A DNA stretch of 64,000 nt, taken from assembly GCF_012911895.1 (NCBI RefSeq), contig NZ_JAAXCV010000034.1, forward strand, positions 186,001 to 250,000, read 5' to 3'. The notes under the pieces were generated by a model. It saw only the letters and a list, made by a program, of their open reading frames with translations. It was not told where the DNA came from and ran no database searches. Below are positions 1-8,926 of the stretch, in pieces (position 1 is the stretch's first letter; each line of letters begins with the position of its first letter). A program made the translations under genes and the position numbers. This DNA comes from Bacillus sp. RO3 (lineage in GTDB: Bacteria; Bacillota; Bacilli; Bacillales; Bacillaceae_B).

Positions 1-902
1 CACTTCAGCAAATAGATTTACTATTTAGTAAAGAGAAATTTGACTTGTTAATTGTAAGAGGATTCAATTTCTCAAAATTTTTAGTGAGTAATTCTAACGA
101 CCTAATAAGAAACAAGGTTTGGTTTTACTTTACAGATTTCCCTACGTCGCAGTCCAATAAAGACGATATTGAACAATTTAAGCGGATTCTTAAGTTTTCC
201 AACAAGATTCTATGTCAAACAAATGAACTGTTACAATATTACAAACAAAAATTGAATACCAATGATAACATTTTCCTTTTACTCCCACCTTTACTCCCTA
301 AAATTCATACAACTTCAAACACTTCATTTCTTATTAACAATCAAATAATATATGCCGGAAAGTTATCCCCATATTGGATGATGCCAAATATGATTTTTGC
401 TTTCAACAAAATTAAAGACCCTAAATTGAAATTTTTAATAATCGGAAATAAATTTCATAATCACCCGTATAAAGAAAATTATAAGGAAATGGTAAAGAAA
501 GCACTTAGTTCGAACACAAATATTAAATGGATTGAGAGTGCCTCTCGAGAAGAAGTATTTAGAAACATTAAAGAGAGTTATATCGGTATTTCATGGAGAG
601 ATTCTTCATTAGATCATTCAATGGAGATATCCACTAAAGTATTGGAATATGGTTTGTTTCATAAACCAGTTATATTAAATCGAACTAAACTTCATGAAAA
701 TTTATTTGGTACTGATTATCCATTGTACGCCAATTCTGAACTTGAATTCATTAAAAAAATCAAATTAGCATTTGACAATAAAGACATATATAATCTTGCT
801 GCTGAGCGCATCCATCAAGTAAGTTTAAGACACACATTTGATTCTGTTTATCAAAAAATTCTGCCTCACATAAAAGGATCTTCAAGAGGTGAAAATCAAT
901 GA
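1..902 (+). CDS. Glycosyltransferase, GT-B fold (5' end outside window)
   Basis: The reading frame is open back to the first bases of the window (an in-frame stretch Leu-Gln-Gln-Ile-Asp precedes the TTG at 45), so the true start lies upstream and only the C-terminal 300 or so residues are seen. The second half looks like the nucleotide-sugar-binding domain of a GT-B glycosyltransferase: a YAGKLSPYW segment, a KFLIIGN strand, and an E-x7-E-like motif in MEISTKVLEYG followed by KPVILN. It probably transfers a sugar to a lipid-linked polysaccharide precursor at the inner membrane face. Its TGA overlaps the next ATG by four bases (ATGA), so the two genes are translationally coupled. Sugar donor and acceptor cannot be read from the sequence. 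The gene is AT-rich compared with the core genes further on. Confidence 0.75.
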   Translation, partial: LQQIDLLFSKEKFDLLIVRGFNFSKFLVSNSNDLIRNKVWFYFTDFPTSQSNKDDIEQFKRILKFSNKILCQTNELLQYYKQKLNTNDNIFLLLPPLLPKIHTTSNTSFLINNQIIYAGKLSPYWMMPNMIFAFNKIKDPKLKFLIIGNKFHNHPYKENYKEMVKKALSSNTNIKWIESASREEVFRNIKESYIGISWRDSSLDHSMEISTKVLEYGLFHKPVILNRTKLHENLFGTDYPLYANSELEFIKKIKLAFDNKDIYNLAAERIHQVSLRHTFDSVYQKILPHIKGSSRGENQ

Positions 903-1903
903 TCAAATTGTTAATAGCTGGCCATGACTTGAAATTCACAAAAGAAATTATCGATTACTTTAACAATCACCCCCGATTTGAACTCAAGATTGATAAATGG
1001 AGTGGACACGAGAAACATGATATCAAAAAAAGTACTCAGTTACTTCAATGGGCAGATATCATCTTTTGTGAATGGGGTCTAGGTAATTCTGTATGGTACT
1101 CTCAACATAAACTCCAAAAGCAATTATTGATTATTAGAATGTTAGGACAAGAAAGAATGTCTCAATTTACCCAAAAGATACTGTGGGAAAGAGTCGATAA
1201 AGTGATCTATGTGTCTTCACATTTAAGAAAAATAATCGAATCAAAGAATAAGATACCTTCTAATTTAGGTAAAGTTATTCCCAATGTAGTAGACACTAGC
1301 AAATTTACAAACAAGAAAATCGATAGTTCAATATACAATATAGGAATTATCGGATTCGTGCCTAAACTAAAGAGATTAGACATAGCTTTAAATATTTTTG
1401 AAGAGCTATGGAAATATGATGCAAGGTACAAATTATTTATAAAAGGGAAACAGCCAATGGAATATAATTGGTTATGGAGAAACAAACAAGAAAGAAAATA
1501 TTATGAAGATATTTTTAAAAGGATTAAAATATCTCCTTGGAGAAATAGTGTTTTTTTTGATGGATGGGACAATGATGTACCTTCATGGTTAAATAAGATT
1601 GGCTATATTCTATCCACAAGTGATTTTGAAAGCTTTCATTTATCAGTTTCAGAAGGCATGGCCTCGGGAGCAGTACCTGTTATAAGAAACTGGGAAGGTG
1701 CATCAAACATATACCCTACTCAGTTTATTTATAACAATATTCATGAGGCAGTAGCGTTAATTAAAAATCAAAGTTCTCATAAAAATGTAGAACAAATTCT
1801 TATGCATCATGTTAAGAATAACTTTGACAAAAACATGATTGTTACTATGATAGAAGACATCTTCACAAAACTCTTTTTAGAGAGGGGTCTAACACATGAG
1901 TGA
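899..1903 (+). CDS. Glycosyltransferase family 4-like protein
   Basis: This 334-residue protein has a GT-B layout. An N-terminal Rossmann-like half (LLIAGHDLKF at the start) is followed by the linker VIPNVVDTSKF, typical of GT4 enzymes. The C-terminal donor-binding half carries IGIIGFVPKLKRLD and the E-x7-E motif in ESFHLSVSEGMASGAVPV. This is the retaining-transferase signature, so the role is probably addition of one sugar during capsule or exopolysaccharide assembly. The start overlaps the upstream stop and the end overlaps the next start, giving a tight three-gene unit. The substrate is unknown. Confidence 0.82.
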   Translation: MIKLLIAGHDLKFTKEIIDYFNNHPRFELKIDKWSGHEKHDIKKSTQLLQWADIIFCEWGLGNSVWYSQHKLQKQLLIIRMLGQERMSQFTQKILWERVDKVIYVSSHLRKIIESKNKIPSNLGKVIPNVVDTSKFTNKKIDSSIYNIGIIGFVPKLKRLDIALNIFEELWKYDARYKLFIKGKQPMEYNWLWRNKQERKYYEDIFKRIKISPWRNSVFFDGWDNDVPSWLNKIGYILSTSDFESFHLSVSEGMASGAVPVIRNWEGASNIYPTQFIYNNIHEAVALIKNQSSHKNVEQILMHHVKNNFDKNMIVTMIEDIFTKLFLERGLTHE

Positions 1904-3584
1904 AGGAAGAATTCTTTATAGTTGGCCAGAGGATAAGCAAAAAATAGTTCAGTTTTATAAAGATAAAAAAACAAATTTGCAAATGAAAAAATTACAAGAT
2001 TTGCTTATAAAACCTTTAAATAAGAATAATTATATGTACTCAAGTGAAAATATACTAAAGGGAAATTTCAGCTTCCCTTCCTATGGAACAATAAATTTCA
2101 CTAATGGTATCGACTGGGAAAACAAAAGTAATCGATCTAGATCGTTTCTAAGACAACTACATGGACATTTCTTTTTAACAGATTTGATTGCCTCTTTTGC
2201 TAAACTCGGAAAAAAGGAATATATCACCTATGGATTTTCAATTATTAAAGATTGGATTAGTAAAAATCCAAAACCCATTCCTAAACATAAAATGGCATGG
2301 AGCGATGAAGTAACTGCTAGAAGATTAGTTATTTGGATCCATTTTTTTGATTGTGCCAGGAGTTTACTAAGCGAAAAGGAAATATCTTTTTTTTACGAGA
2401 ACATCTTATTGCATGTTAACTTATTACGAACAGAATCTTTTCATACTACAAATACAAATCATGGTATGTTTCAAGATGAGAGCTTATTAGTCTTTAGTGA
2501 ATATTTTAATAATATTAAAGAAAGTAATGAAATAAAAAAGTTAGCAATAAAAAGATTAACAAATTATTTTAATTATATCATTTCCAGTGAAGGTGTCCAT
2601 TTAGAACATTCTCCTAGCTACCATCAGGTTATTTCCAATGCCGTATTGCGGTACGCTAAATTTTTCGAAAATAGCCTCGATCATCATTTCTTTTCTCAAA
2701 AATACGATTCACTAGCTGACTATGCCACATATATCATTAAACCTGACGGAAGATGGCCATTAATAGGAGATACATTCTTTAAAGATATTCCCTCTTCTCA
2801 TCTTTGGCCACATGACAAACATTATTTATATGCTATTAGTAAAGGATTTAAAGGACTGCCTCCACCCTATATAGATAAAGTCTTTCCTCAATCTGGATAT
2901 GCAGTGTTTAGAGATGAATGGAAAAAAGGTAGTGGTGGAACTTATTTATTATTTTATGCGGCTTACTATACTAGCTATCATAAGCATTGTGATGATTTGT
3001 CAATTTGGCTTTACTCAGATGGTGACATTCTTGTTGAAAGTGGACCAAATGGGTATGATTATGAAGACCCTTTCACAAAATATGCTTATTCATCATTTTC
3101 TCATAATACTTTAATTGTGGATGATACAAGCCTTCCAAGAGTGGACAATAAATTTAATCATGTGAAAATTCAGCAATATAAAATTGGAAAAGATTATTCA
3201 GAAGTGAAAGGTATAAACAGACGATATGCCGGTGTAGTTCATGAAAGGACAATAAAATATCAAAAAAGTCAGAAATTCATTAAAGTACATGATAAAATTA
3301 TATCAACAAAAATGCACAATTATAAAGTTTTATGGCATTTTGCACCTGATATCGATGTGCAACACAATTCTAATGAAGTTATTTGTTTTAGAAATAGTAG
3401 AAAAGTAATGAAACTCTCTATTCATTCAAAAAGCAATATTAAAACTCGACTGTTAAGAGGCTCGAAGGACCCCGTACTAGGATGGTTTATTGGTCAAGAT
3501 GCAAAAAAAACACCTATCAATACATTAATCATTGAGACAAATGATATTAATTCAGAAATCATTAGTAACCTTCAACTATATTAA
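1896..3584 (+). CDS. Heparinase II/III family protein
   Basis: This 562-residue protein has two recognisable parts. The N-terminal two thirds is an alpha/alpha toroid containing the family motif NTNHGMFQDE (an Asn-His pair that binds uronate in characterised lyases). The C-terminal part is a heparinase II/III beta-sandwich with YHKHCDDLSIWLYSDG and SSFSHNTLIVDD. Known members cleave uronic-acid polysaccharides by beta-elimination. Many homologues without a signal peptide sit inside capsule loci and may trim or edit the polymer. No signal peptide is visible here. It overlaps the preceding glycosyltransferase by eight bases and is followed by a strong terminator, so it ends the operon. Activity on the cluster's own polymer is inference. 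Confidence 0.83.
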   Translation: MSEGRILYSWPEDKQKIVQFYKDKKTNLQMKKLQDLLIKPLNKNNYMYSSENILKGNFSFPSYGTINFTNGIDWENKSNRSRSFLRQLHGHFFLTDLIASFAKLGKKEYITYGFSIIKDWISKNPKPIPKHKMAWSDEVTARRLVIWIHFFDCARSLLSEKEISFFYENILLHVNLLRTESFHTTNTNHGMFQDESLLVFSEYFNNIKESNEIKKLAIKRLTNYFNYIISSEGVHLEHSPSYHQVISNAVLRYAKFFENSLDHHFFSQKYDSLADYATYIIKPDGRWPLIGDTFFKDIPSSHLWPHDKHYLYAISKGFKGLPPPYIDKVFPQSGYAVFRDEWKKGSGGTYLLFYAAYYTSYHKHCDDLSIWLYSDGDILVESGPNGYDYEDPFTKYAYSSFSHNTLIVDDTSLPRVDNKFNHVKIQQYKIGKDYSEVKGINRRYAGVVHERTIKYQKSQKFIKVHDKIISTKMHNYKVLWHFAPDIDVQHNSNEVICFRNSRKVMKLSIHSKSNIKTRLLRGSKDPVLGWFIGQDAKKTPINTLIIETNDINSEIISNLQLY

Positions 3585-3644
3585 TTGATGAAAAACTTTA
3601 GAGATGACTGCACACCTGTAAAAAAATGTCCTAAGCGGATTGTG

Positions 3645-3677
3645 AATGACCCCTATATTGAGAAGGGGTCATTTTTT
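3645..3677 (+). terminator. Terminator of exopolysaccharide operon
   Basis: A perfect nine-base inverted repeat, AATGACCCC and GGGGTCATT (3645-3653 and 3665-3673), is followed by a run of T. It lies about 60 bases after the heparinase-family stop codon and fits a rho-independent terminator for the plus-strand operon. Confidence 0.85.
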
Positions 3678-3710
3678 CAATTCCCGCTAATGATGATTAT
3701 ATCTGTATTC

Positions 3711-3863
3711 TTATTTCAATGTGTTTTTTAAAAAAGTTGTTACGTTTTTTTCTACATCCATCTCTTGTTCTTCTAGTGTTAGAGATTTAGAAGATGGACG
3801 ACCAGTTTTTCCTACTCCACTGCCTTTGATTAAAAGCCACTCATACCCAGTTTTTATCAACTT
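3711..3863 (-). pseudogene. Possible decayed coding remnant
   Basis: On the minus strand a 50-codon open stretch ends in TAA at 3711. Its translation looks protein-like (it includes EWLLIKGSGVGKTGRPSS and ends VTTFLKNTLK) but lacks an ATG near its upstream end and is preceded directly by an in-frame stop; other frames further upstream also carry stops. I do not recognise the family. It may be the 3' end of a disrupted gene, perhaps mobile-element derived, or chance. Confidence 0.3.
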
Positions 3864-4206
3864 CTATCCATCAGTTTAAGCACTTTTCGAATTGATCATT
3901 TCTTAGATTTAAGCCAAGCTCAATATTGGTTTTGAAGGGAATGTTAGCTAATAGTCAGATACTCTTTTAAAACTGGGTGGCAAGAAAAAGAGCTCTGGTA
4001 ATCCCAATAAAAGTTTTGAGTAGCTTTTAATGCCTTTTTTGTAAAAAATATAGACCTTTTTAATGATAATCAATTTTTCGGTCAAATTTATGAATCATGA
4101 TTAACGGGTTATTCTTTCAAAAACTTGAAGAACCCAAATATGTGGACCTTTAATCATTGTCCTATATTCGGGTGAAGTTCAAGAAATTTGTTAATTGGCT
4201 TTTAAA
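3864..4206. other. Gene-free AT-rich stretch
   Basis: No open frame of convincing length, no strong hairpin and no repeat matching the rest of the window was seen. Minus-strand fragments such as a KSYSKLLLGLPELFF-like stretch are broken by stops. Together with the remnant just before it, this suggests eroded DNA at the edge of the accessory cluster. Confidence 0.4.
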
Positions 4207-4908
4207 CTATGTTTCTTTGCTATCATTCAGCTTTTTTTGATAATTTAATTGATCAAGAAGCTTTCTTTCTTTTTTAAAAAATCCCTTTTCTATTTCTTCT
4301 ACTAATTTTATTGGAATGCTAACATCAACATTTTCTTCTACTTCTATTTTCCTTTCACAAATAAGACCAATCCAACTTTCAATCATTTCAACTTTTTGTA
4401 TTTTCATATATGGGTAAAGTTCTTTGTACAATTCTGCCAAGTATAAAGTTCTTAAATGTCCTGGATGTTCATTGATTCCAAAAGGGATTGTTACAATCAC
4501 TCTACCACCTTTACTTAGCATTTTATATACTTTTTTAATGATTAATGATGACTCTTCAAAATGTTCTAAAATCTCTGTTAATAATATACAGTTAAATTTT
4601 CTATTAACATCATAATGAAGATAATTTGCATGGATTAATTCCACTTTCTCTCTTGTTGATTGTTTTTCTTTACTCAATTCTTTTTTTGCATATTGAATTG
4701 CTTCTTTTTCTATATCAACGGCTGTAACATGTATACCTTTTCTAGCTAATAATATATCAATAATCCCTTGACTGCATCCCACATCTAAAACTTTTTCGCC
4801 AACAACATGATTTAAGATCCAATTTATTCTTTTTATTGTTTTAGATTTCATATATTCGCCCATTTCACCATAATATGCTTCATTAACTCTATCAAGATTA
4901 TTTTTCAT
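4207..4908 (-). CDS. Class I SAM-dependent methyltransferase
   Basis: This 233-residue protein has the SAM-binding motif I VLDVGCSQGIIDILLA, the acidic end of strand 2 (VTAVDIEKEA), and motif IV-like CILLTEILEHFEE, followed by GGRVIVTIPFG. This is the Methyltransf_11/25-type Rossmann fold of small-molecule or glycan methyltransferases. The start has a strong GGGGGGAAAAAG ribosome site. It faces the exopolysaccharide cluster on the opposite strand and shares its AT-rich composition, so it may decorate a surface glycan, but that is context only. The substrate cannot be read from the sequence. Confidence 0.78.
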   Translation of the reverse strand: MKNNLDRVNEAYYGEMGEYMKSKTIKRINWILNHVVGEKVLDVGCSQGIIDILLARKGIHVTAVDIEKEAIQYAKKELSKEKQSTREKVELIHANYLHYDVNRKFNCILLTEILEHFEESSLIIKKVYKMLSKGGRVIVTIPFGINEHPGHLRTLYLAELYKELYPYMKIQKVEMIESWIGLICERKIEVEENVDVSIPIKLVEEIEKGFFKKERKLLDQLNYQKKLNDSKET

Positions 4909-4991
4909 CTTTTTCCCCCCACAGAATATTCTTTTATATTTATTATATGTAAAACATCATTCCTTGATTGGACAGTTTAATCTCGATAATA

Positions 4992-5033
4992 AAAAAGAGA
5001 GATTAAGCGCAATTGCACCTAATCTCTCTTTTT
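4992..5033 (-). terminator. Terminator after korAB (bidirectional)
   Basis: A perfect 14-base stem, AAAAAGAGAGATTA (4992-5005) with TAATCTCTCTTTTT (5020-5033), has A/T tails on both sides. It directly follows the korB stop and would also shield the methyltransferase gene from read-through. Confidence 0.88.
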
Positions 5034-5046
5034 GAAAAAGCTATTA

Positions 5047-5913
5047 TTACATAAATTCCTTCACCAATTCATCAAATTTACGTTCATCTAATCTTAAATC
5101 GTGAGTACTCAGGGGTTCTTCGGAATACCCAGCCACAAGATCCTGGTATGAAGGCTGTTCTTTGTTTTGATAAATCAATCCCGTCACCAGTCCATCCTTT
5201 TCCATGAGGGTATTCATTGCCTGCTCCCGATTAGATGGGTCATATCCTTCCACATCAGCAAGCTTTGTAAGATTCTCTTTGAACCAATCGTACGTATTGA
5301 TTTTATTATAGGTTACACAAGGGCTGAACACATTGATCAATGAAAACCCTTTATGATTAAGTCCTGCTTCGATTAATGCTGTCAATTCCTTTAAGTCAGA
5401 CGAGAAGCTTTGGGCAACAAAGGTTGCACCCGCCGTCAGGGCCATTTCCATCGGTGCCAGTGCAGGCTCGATGCTCCCCTGAGGCGTTGATTTTGTCTTG
5501 AATCCAGTTGAAGAACGTGGAGATGTCTGTCCTTTTGTCAGTCCATAAATTTGGTTATCCATAACGATGTACGTCACATCTACATTACGGCGAATCGCGT
5601 GGATCGTATGTCCAAGTCCGATGGCAAATCCATCTCCATCCCCACCTGAAGCGATGACAGTTAAATCCTTATTGGCCATTTTTAATCCTTGGGCGATAGG
5701 AAGAGAACGTCCATGTATCCCATGAAAACCGTATGAGTTAATGTAACCTGAAATACGTCCTGAGCAACCGATACCTGAAACGACTGCCAGTTGTTCAGGA
5801 TTCAGTCCTACATTTGCAGATGCTCGTTGAATCGCTGCCTGTACAGAGAAGTCACCACATCCAGGACACCAGTTGGGTTTAACATTATTTCTGAAATCTT
5901 TAAAGGTAGCCAT
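5047..5913 (-). CDS. korB: 2-oxoacid:ferredoxin oxidoreductase, beta subunit
   Basis: The 288-residue protein is the thiamine-diphosphate subunit of a 2-oxoacid:acceptor oxidoreductase, most likely 2-oxoglutarate:ferredoxin oxidoreductase, which oxidises the keto acid to the acyl-CoA and reduces ferredoxin. Visible features are the cysteines in NWCPGCG (Cys16, Cys19) and SGIGCSG (Cys50), the family pattern for a 4Fe-4S cluster, and the ThDP/Mg motif GGDGDG near residues 90-95. It follows korA by three bases, so the two are co-translated. The exact keto-acid preference (2-oxoglutarate or pyruvate) is not proven by sequence. Confidence 0.9.
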   Translation of the reverse strand: MATFKDFRNNVKPNWCPGCGDFSVQAAIQRASANVGLNPEQLAVVSGIGCSGRISGYINSYGFHGIHGRSLPIAQGLKMANKDLTVIASGGDGDGFAIGLGHTIHAIRRNVDVTYIVMDNQIYGLTKGQTSPRSSTGFKTKSTPQGSIEPALAPMEMALTAGATFVAQSFSSDLKELTALIEAGLNHKGFSLINVFSPCVTYNKINTYDWFKENLTKLADVEGYDPSNREQAMNTLMEKDGLVTGLIYQNKEQPSYQDLVAGYSEEPLSTHDLRLDERKFDELVKEFM

Positions 5914-5916
5914 GGA

Positions 5917-7659
5917 TCAGATCAACTCCTTACATCTAGTATGAATTTCATTTGGTAAGTATGGTGTTCCATCATACTTTGTCATTTTCGTGATTTTGTT
6001 CCCATACCCGACATTCATTTTTATAATATCAGCCAATTGTCCTGTTGCATTATGTTCAATCACGACCACTTTCTTCGCTGATTGCATAAGTGGCTCCAGA
6101 TCCTCCGACGGGAAGGGGTGTAGTAAGCGAACATGAGCGTGGTTTACTTTCAGCCCATCTGCCTCAAGACGTACCATTGCTTCCTCTATCACTCCACGTG
6201 TTGAGTTAAAACCGACCAATAATAAATCGGCATCCTCGTGGGGTGCATGAGTGTGAATAGGATTGTTAAAGCGGAGATTCTCCACTTTTCGCATCCGTTT
6301 ATCCATCTGAGCTTGTCTATTCGCAGGAGATTCTGAAGGTTTACCTGTTTCATCATGTTCTACTCCGGTAACATGGTGAATCCCGTTCTTCATTCCAGGA
6401 ATGACACGTGGAGATACCCCATCTTCTGTCACTTCAAAACGCTTAAAATATTTCTTCGCCTCTAATTCATTTAAGTCGGATTCATTGCCTACAAGCTTGC
6501 CTCTGCGAATTTCCACTTTACTGTAATCGAGAGGTTCAACGGTTTGCTTTCCTAGGGAAAGTTGAAGGTCAGAAAGGATGATGACTGGACATTGATACTC
6601 TTCAGCGAGGTTAAACGCCTCCACCGTATCATAGAATGCTTCCTGTACAGTACTTGGAGCCAGGACGATCTTTGGTATTTCTCCGTGGGTACCGTAAATC
6701 ATGGACATTAAATCGGACTGTTCCTGTTTCGTTGGTAGTCCCGTTGAAGGTCCCCCACGTTGTGTATCCACCACCACTAAAGGCTGTTCTGTCATACCGG
6801 ATAAGCCGATTGCTTCCATCATAAGAGAAAGACCTGGTCCCGCAGATGCAGTGAATGAACGGATTCCACCATAGTTTGCACCGATCGCCATCGTTGCGGC
6901 TGCAATCTCATCTTCTGTTTGGATAACCGTTCCACCAACCATCGGAAGCTTCTTAATGAGGTATTCCATGATTTCTGACGCAGGTGTAATTGGATATGCT
7001 GCCATCAAACGAACTCCCCCAGCCAGTGCTCCGAGTGCAATCGCATCGTTTCCGATCATAAACATGCGCTTATTTCCATCTGCTTCTTTCAATTGTAATG
7101 AACCAACCTTGCTTCCCAGTTCACCTTTCATCTTTTGGAATCCTTGCCTGATGGCTTCCATGTTTTTCTCTACTACGGTCTCACCTTTACGGCCGAAAAT
7201 CTCCTCCACGACTTCCTTAAAAACGTCAGGATCCAGGTTTAGAACGGCACATGTCGCACCGACGGCCACCATATTCTTCATCAACGACGTCCCCAATTCT
7301 GTAGCTAACTGAGTGAAAGGTATGATATAGAGAGATGCATCCGTATCTTCAGGTTTCTCAGGCTTAAACTTTTCATCTGCAATAATGACTCCATCTCTAT
7401 GTAATTCTTTATAATTCACATCAATGGTTTCCTGATCAAAGGCGATAAGGATATCGAGGTCGTCTGCAATCGCACGCACTTGTGTCGTGCTGACCCGAAT
7501 CTTATTATTTGTATGGCCTCCCTTAATTCGAGAGGAGAAATGACGGTACCCGTATAAGTAATACCCAAGGCGATTGAGAGCCATAGAGAAAATTTCACCC
7601 GTACTCTCTATCCCTTCACCCTGCTGGCCGCCAACTTTCCATGAAAGTTGTTCCTTCAT
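5917..7659 (-). CDS. korA: 2-oxoacid:ferredoxin oxidoreductase, alpha subunit (gamma-alpha fusion)
   Basis: The 580-residue protein fuses the gamma domain (residues about 1-180, beginning SWKVGGQQGEGIESTG) to the alpha pyrimidine-binding domain (from about 200, with YPITPASEIMEYL). Two-subunit KorAB enzymes of aerobic Firmicutes and actinobacteria have this layout. It carries FTASAGPGLSLMMEA, typical of the alpha subunit. With KorB it supplies an oxidoreductase branch alongside the NAD-linked dehydrogenase of the TCA cycle. The ATG follows AAGGGGTG. In related Bacillaceae the pair lies downstream of spoVS, as here. Confidence 0.92.
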   Translation of the reverse strand: MKEQLSWKVGGQQGEGIESTGEIFSMALNRLGYYLYGYRHFSSRIKGGHTNNKIRVSTTQVRAIADDLDILIAFDQETIDVNYKELHRDGVIIADEKFKPEKPEDTDASLYIIPFTQLATELGTSLMKNMVAVGATCAVLNLDPDVFKEVVEEIFGRKGETVVEKNMEAIRQGFQKMKGELGSKVGSLQLKEADGNKRMFMIGNDAIALGALAGGVRLMAAYPITPASEIMEYLIKKLPMVGGTVIQTEDEIAAATMAIGANYGGIRSFTASAGPGLSLMMEAIGLSGMTEQPLVVVDTQRGGPSTGLPTKQEQSDLMSMIYGTHGEIPKIVLAPSTVQEAFYDTVEAFNLAEEYQCPVIILSDLQLSLGKQTVEPLDYSKVEIRRGKLVGNESDLNELEAKKYFKRFEVTEDGVSPRVIPGMKNGIHHVTGVEHDETGKPSESPANRQAQMDKRMRKVENLRFNNPIHTHAPHEDADLLLVGFNSTRGVIEEAMVRLEADGLKVNHAHVRLLHPFPSEDLEPLMQSAKKVVVIEHNATGQLADIIKMNVGYGNKITKMTKYDGTPYLPNEIHTRCKELI

Positions 7660-7747
7660 TTATTACACCCCTTCATTCAATTTTGCAACATCTATAAGAT
7701 CAGCAAATTCTATTTTTTCGAACACTTCAATTCTACTAAGGTTTGTC

Positions 7748-7761
7748 ACCGTATTTACGGT
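7748..7761. promoter_or_regulatory. Palindrome upstream of korA
   Basis: The sequence ACCGTATTTACGGT has two perfect six-base arms separated by TT. It lies about 90 bases before the korA start in an otherwise AT-rich gap, where an operator could sit. No matching regulator gene is nearby. Confidence 0.35.
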
Positions 7762-7855
7762 TTACGTTCACTCTATCAGTTTATCACTTTTCTATTTAAT
7801 TCACTACCGGAATGAATAATTTATGAAATTGAAAACACTTTCTTGTTGAAACATA

Positions 7856-7889
7856 CAGGCCATCAAAGATGGGTCTCTTTGATGGCCTG
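7856..7889 (-). terminator. Hairpin after dipeptidase gene
   Basis: A perfect 14-base stem, CAGGCCATCAAAGA with TCTTTGATGGCCTG, lies just past the dipeptidase stop. The tail is only weakly T-rich, but position and stability suggest termination. Confidence 0.72.
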
Positions 7890-7897
7890 GTCCGTGA

Positions 7898-8821
7898 TCA
7901 GCCTGTTAACCTTTCTGCGAAGTTATTGAAAAGGAATTTTTTCACCTGACTCTCACTATAGTATCGTTGAAGGGCATTGATCAGATTGTCATATTGATGA
8001 AATGAGGATAGTCCCTGCACGGTTTCGGATATCCCATCGAAATCTGAGCCGAAGCCAATGTGATTTTCTCCCCCGAGGCTGCATACATGCTCTACATGTC
8101 TGATAACATCTGTCACAACCGCATGTCCCTTTTTATTTAAAAATGGAGGGACAAACGTAATCCCCATCACACTATCCTTTTTGATCATCGCTTGAATTTG
8201 GTCATTCTTCAAATTACGTGGGTGTGGACATATGGAGTACGCATTGGAATGTGAAGCTATCGGATATTCAGCACATTCCATTGTATCCCAGAACGCTTTT
8301 TCACTAAGGTGGGAAACATCGGTCCATACCTTATTCTGATTTAAAAAGGATACGACCTCATGCCCAAAATGAGTCAAGCCTCCCCCCCTTGGCTCTAACG
8401 CACCGTCTGCTGCTGCATTGGCCCAATTCCACGTTAAACCTACAGAACGGACTCCAAGTCTGTAAAGGATTTCGAGCTTCGTGAGATCCTCTTCAATAGC
8501 CTCAGTACCTTCCAATGTAAGCATGGCACCAATTTCATCATGGGCAAGCCTATCGACTTCATGTTTGGAGGTTACATGCCTTAGCTTGGGATTTGGTTTC
8601 AATATCTCATTATGAAAAAGGTTCACCATTTCCAACGCCGCTTGAAAACGCTGCCCCGCTTTCAGATGTGATGGAATATAGATGGCGAACAATTGGACCC
8701 TGCTTCTCTTCTCAATTAGCATTGGATATGTAATATGTAATGAATGCTGAGATTGAAATGCCGCCTGCCCGGGTTTCAGGTATAACTTCATCAGCACGTC
8801 GCAGTGTGCATCAAATATCAT
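7898..8821 (-). CDS. Membrane dipeptidase (peptidase M19 family)
   Basis: This 307-residue protein matches the renal-dipeptidase family of zinc enzymes that hydrolyse dipeptides, including D-containing ones. Metal-binding motifs are visible: the early H-x-D in FDAHCDVLM, the bridging Glu in MLTLEGTEAIEED, the VSHLSEKAFW and IASHSNAYSICPHPRN histidines, and GFGSDFDG near the end. Length fits the shorter bacterial members. It lacks a signal peptide and is probably cytoplasmic despite the family name. It sits between spoVS and korA with terminators on both sides, so it is probably its own unit. The physiological substrate is unknown. Confidence 0.88.
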   Translation of the reverse strand: MIFDAHCDVLMKLYLKPGQAAFQSQHSLHITYPMLIEKRSRVQLFAIYIPSHLKAGQRFQAALEMVNLFHNEILKPNPKLRHVTSKHEVDRLAHDEIGAMLTLEGTEAIEEDLTKLEILYRLGVRSVGLTWNWANAAADGALEPRGGGLTHFGHEVVSFLNQNKVWTDVSHLSEKAFWDTMECAEYPIASHSNAYSICPHPRNLKNDQIQAMIKKDSVMGITFVPPFLNKKGHAVVTDVIRHVEHVCSLGGENHIGFGSDFDGISETVQGLSSFHQYDNLINALQRYYSESQVKKFLFNNFAERLTG

Positions 8822-8880
8822 GTTTCCTCATCCTCTCATCTGTCAGTTCCTGCTACTTATCATACTATGGAATAATATAA

Positions 8881-8918
8881 AGGCTGTCCACTAAAGTACC
8901 CACTTTAATGAACAGCCT
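8881..8918 (-). terminator. Terminator of spoVS
   Basis: The arms AGGCTGTCCACTAAAGT (8881-8897) and ACTTTAATGAACAGCCT (8902-8918) form a 17-base, nearly perfect stem immediately after the spoVS stop, with a T-rich tail on the minus strand. Confidence 0.85.
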
Positions 8919-8926
8919 ATAATATA

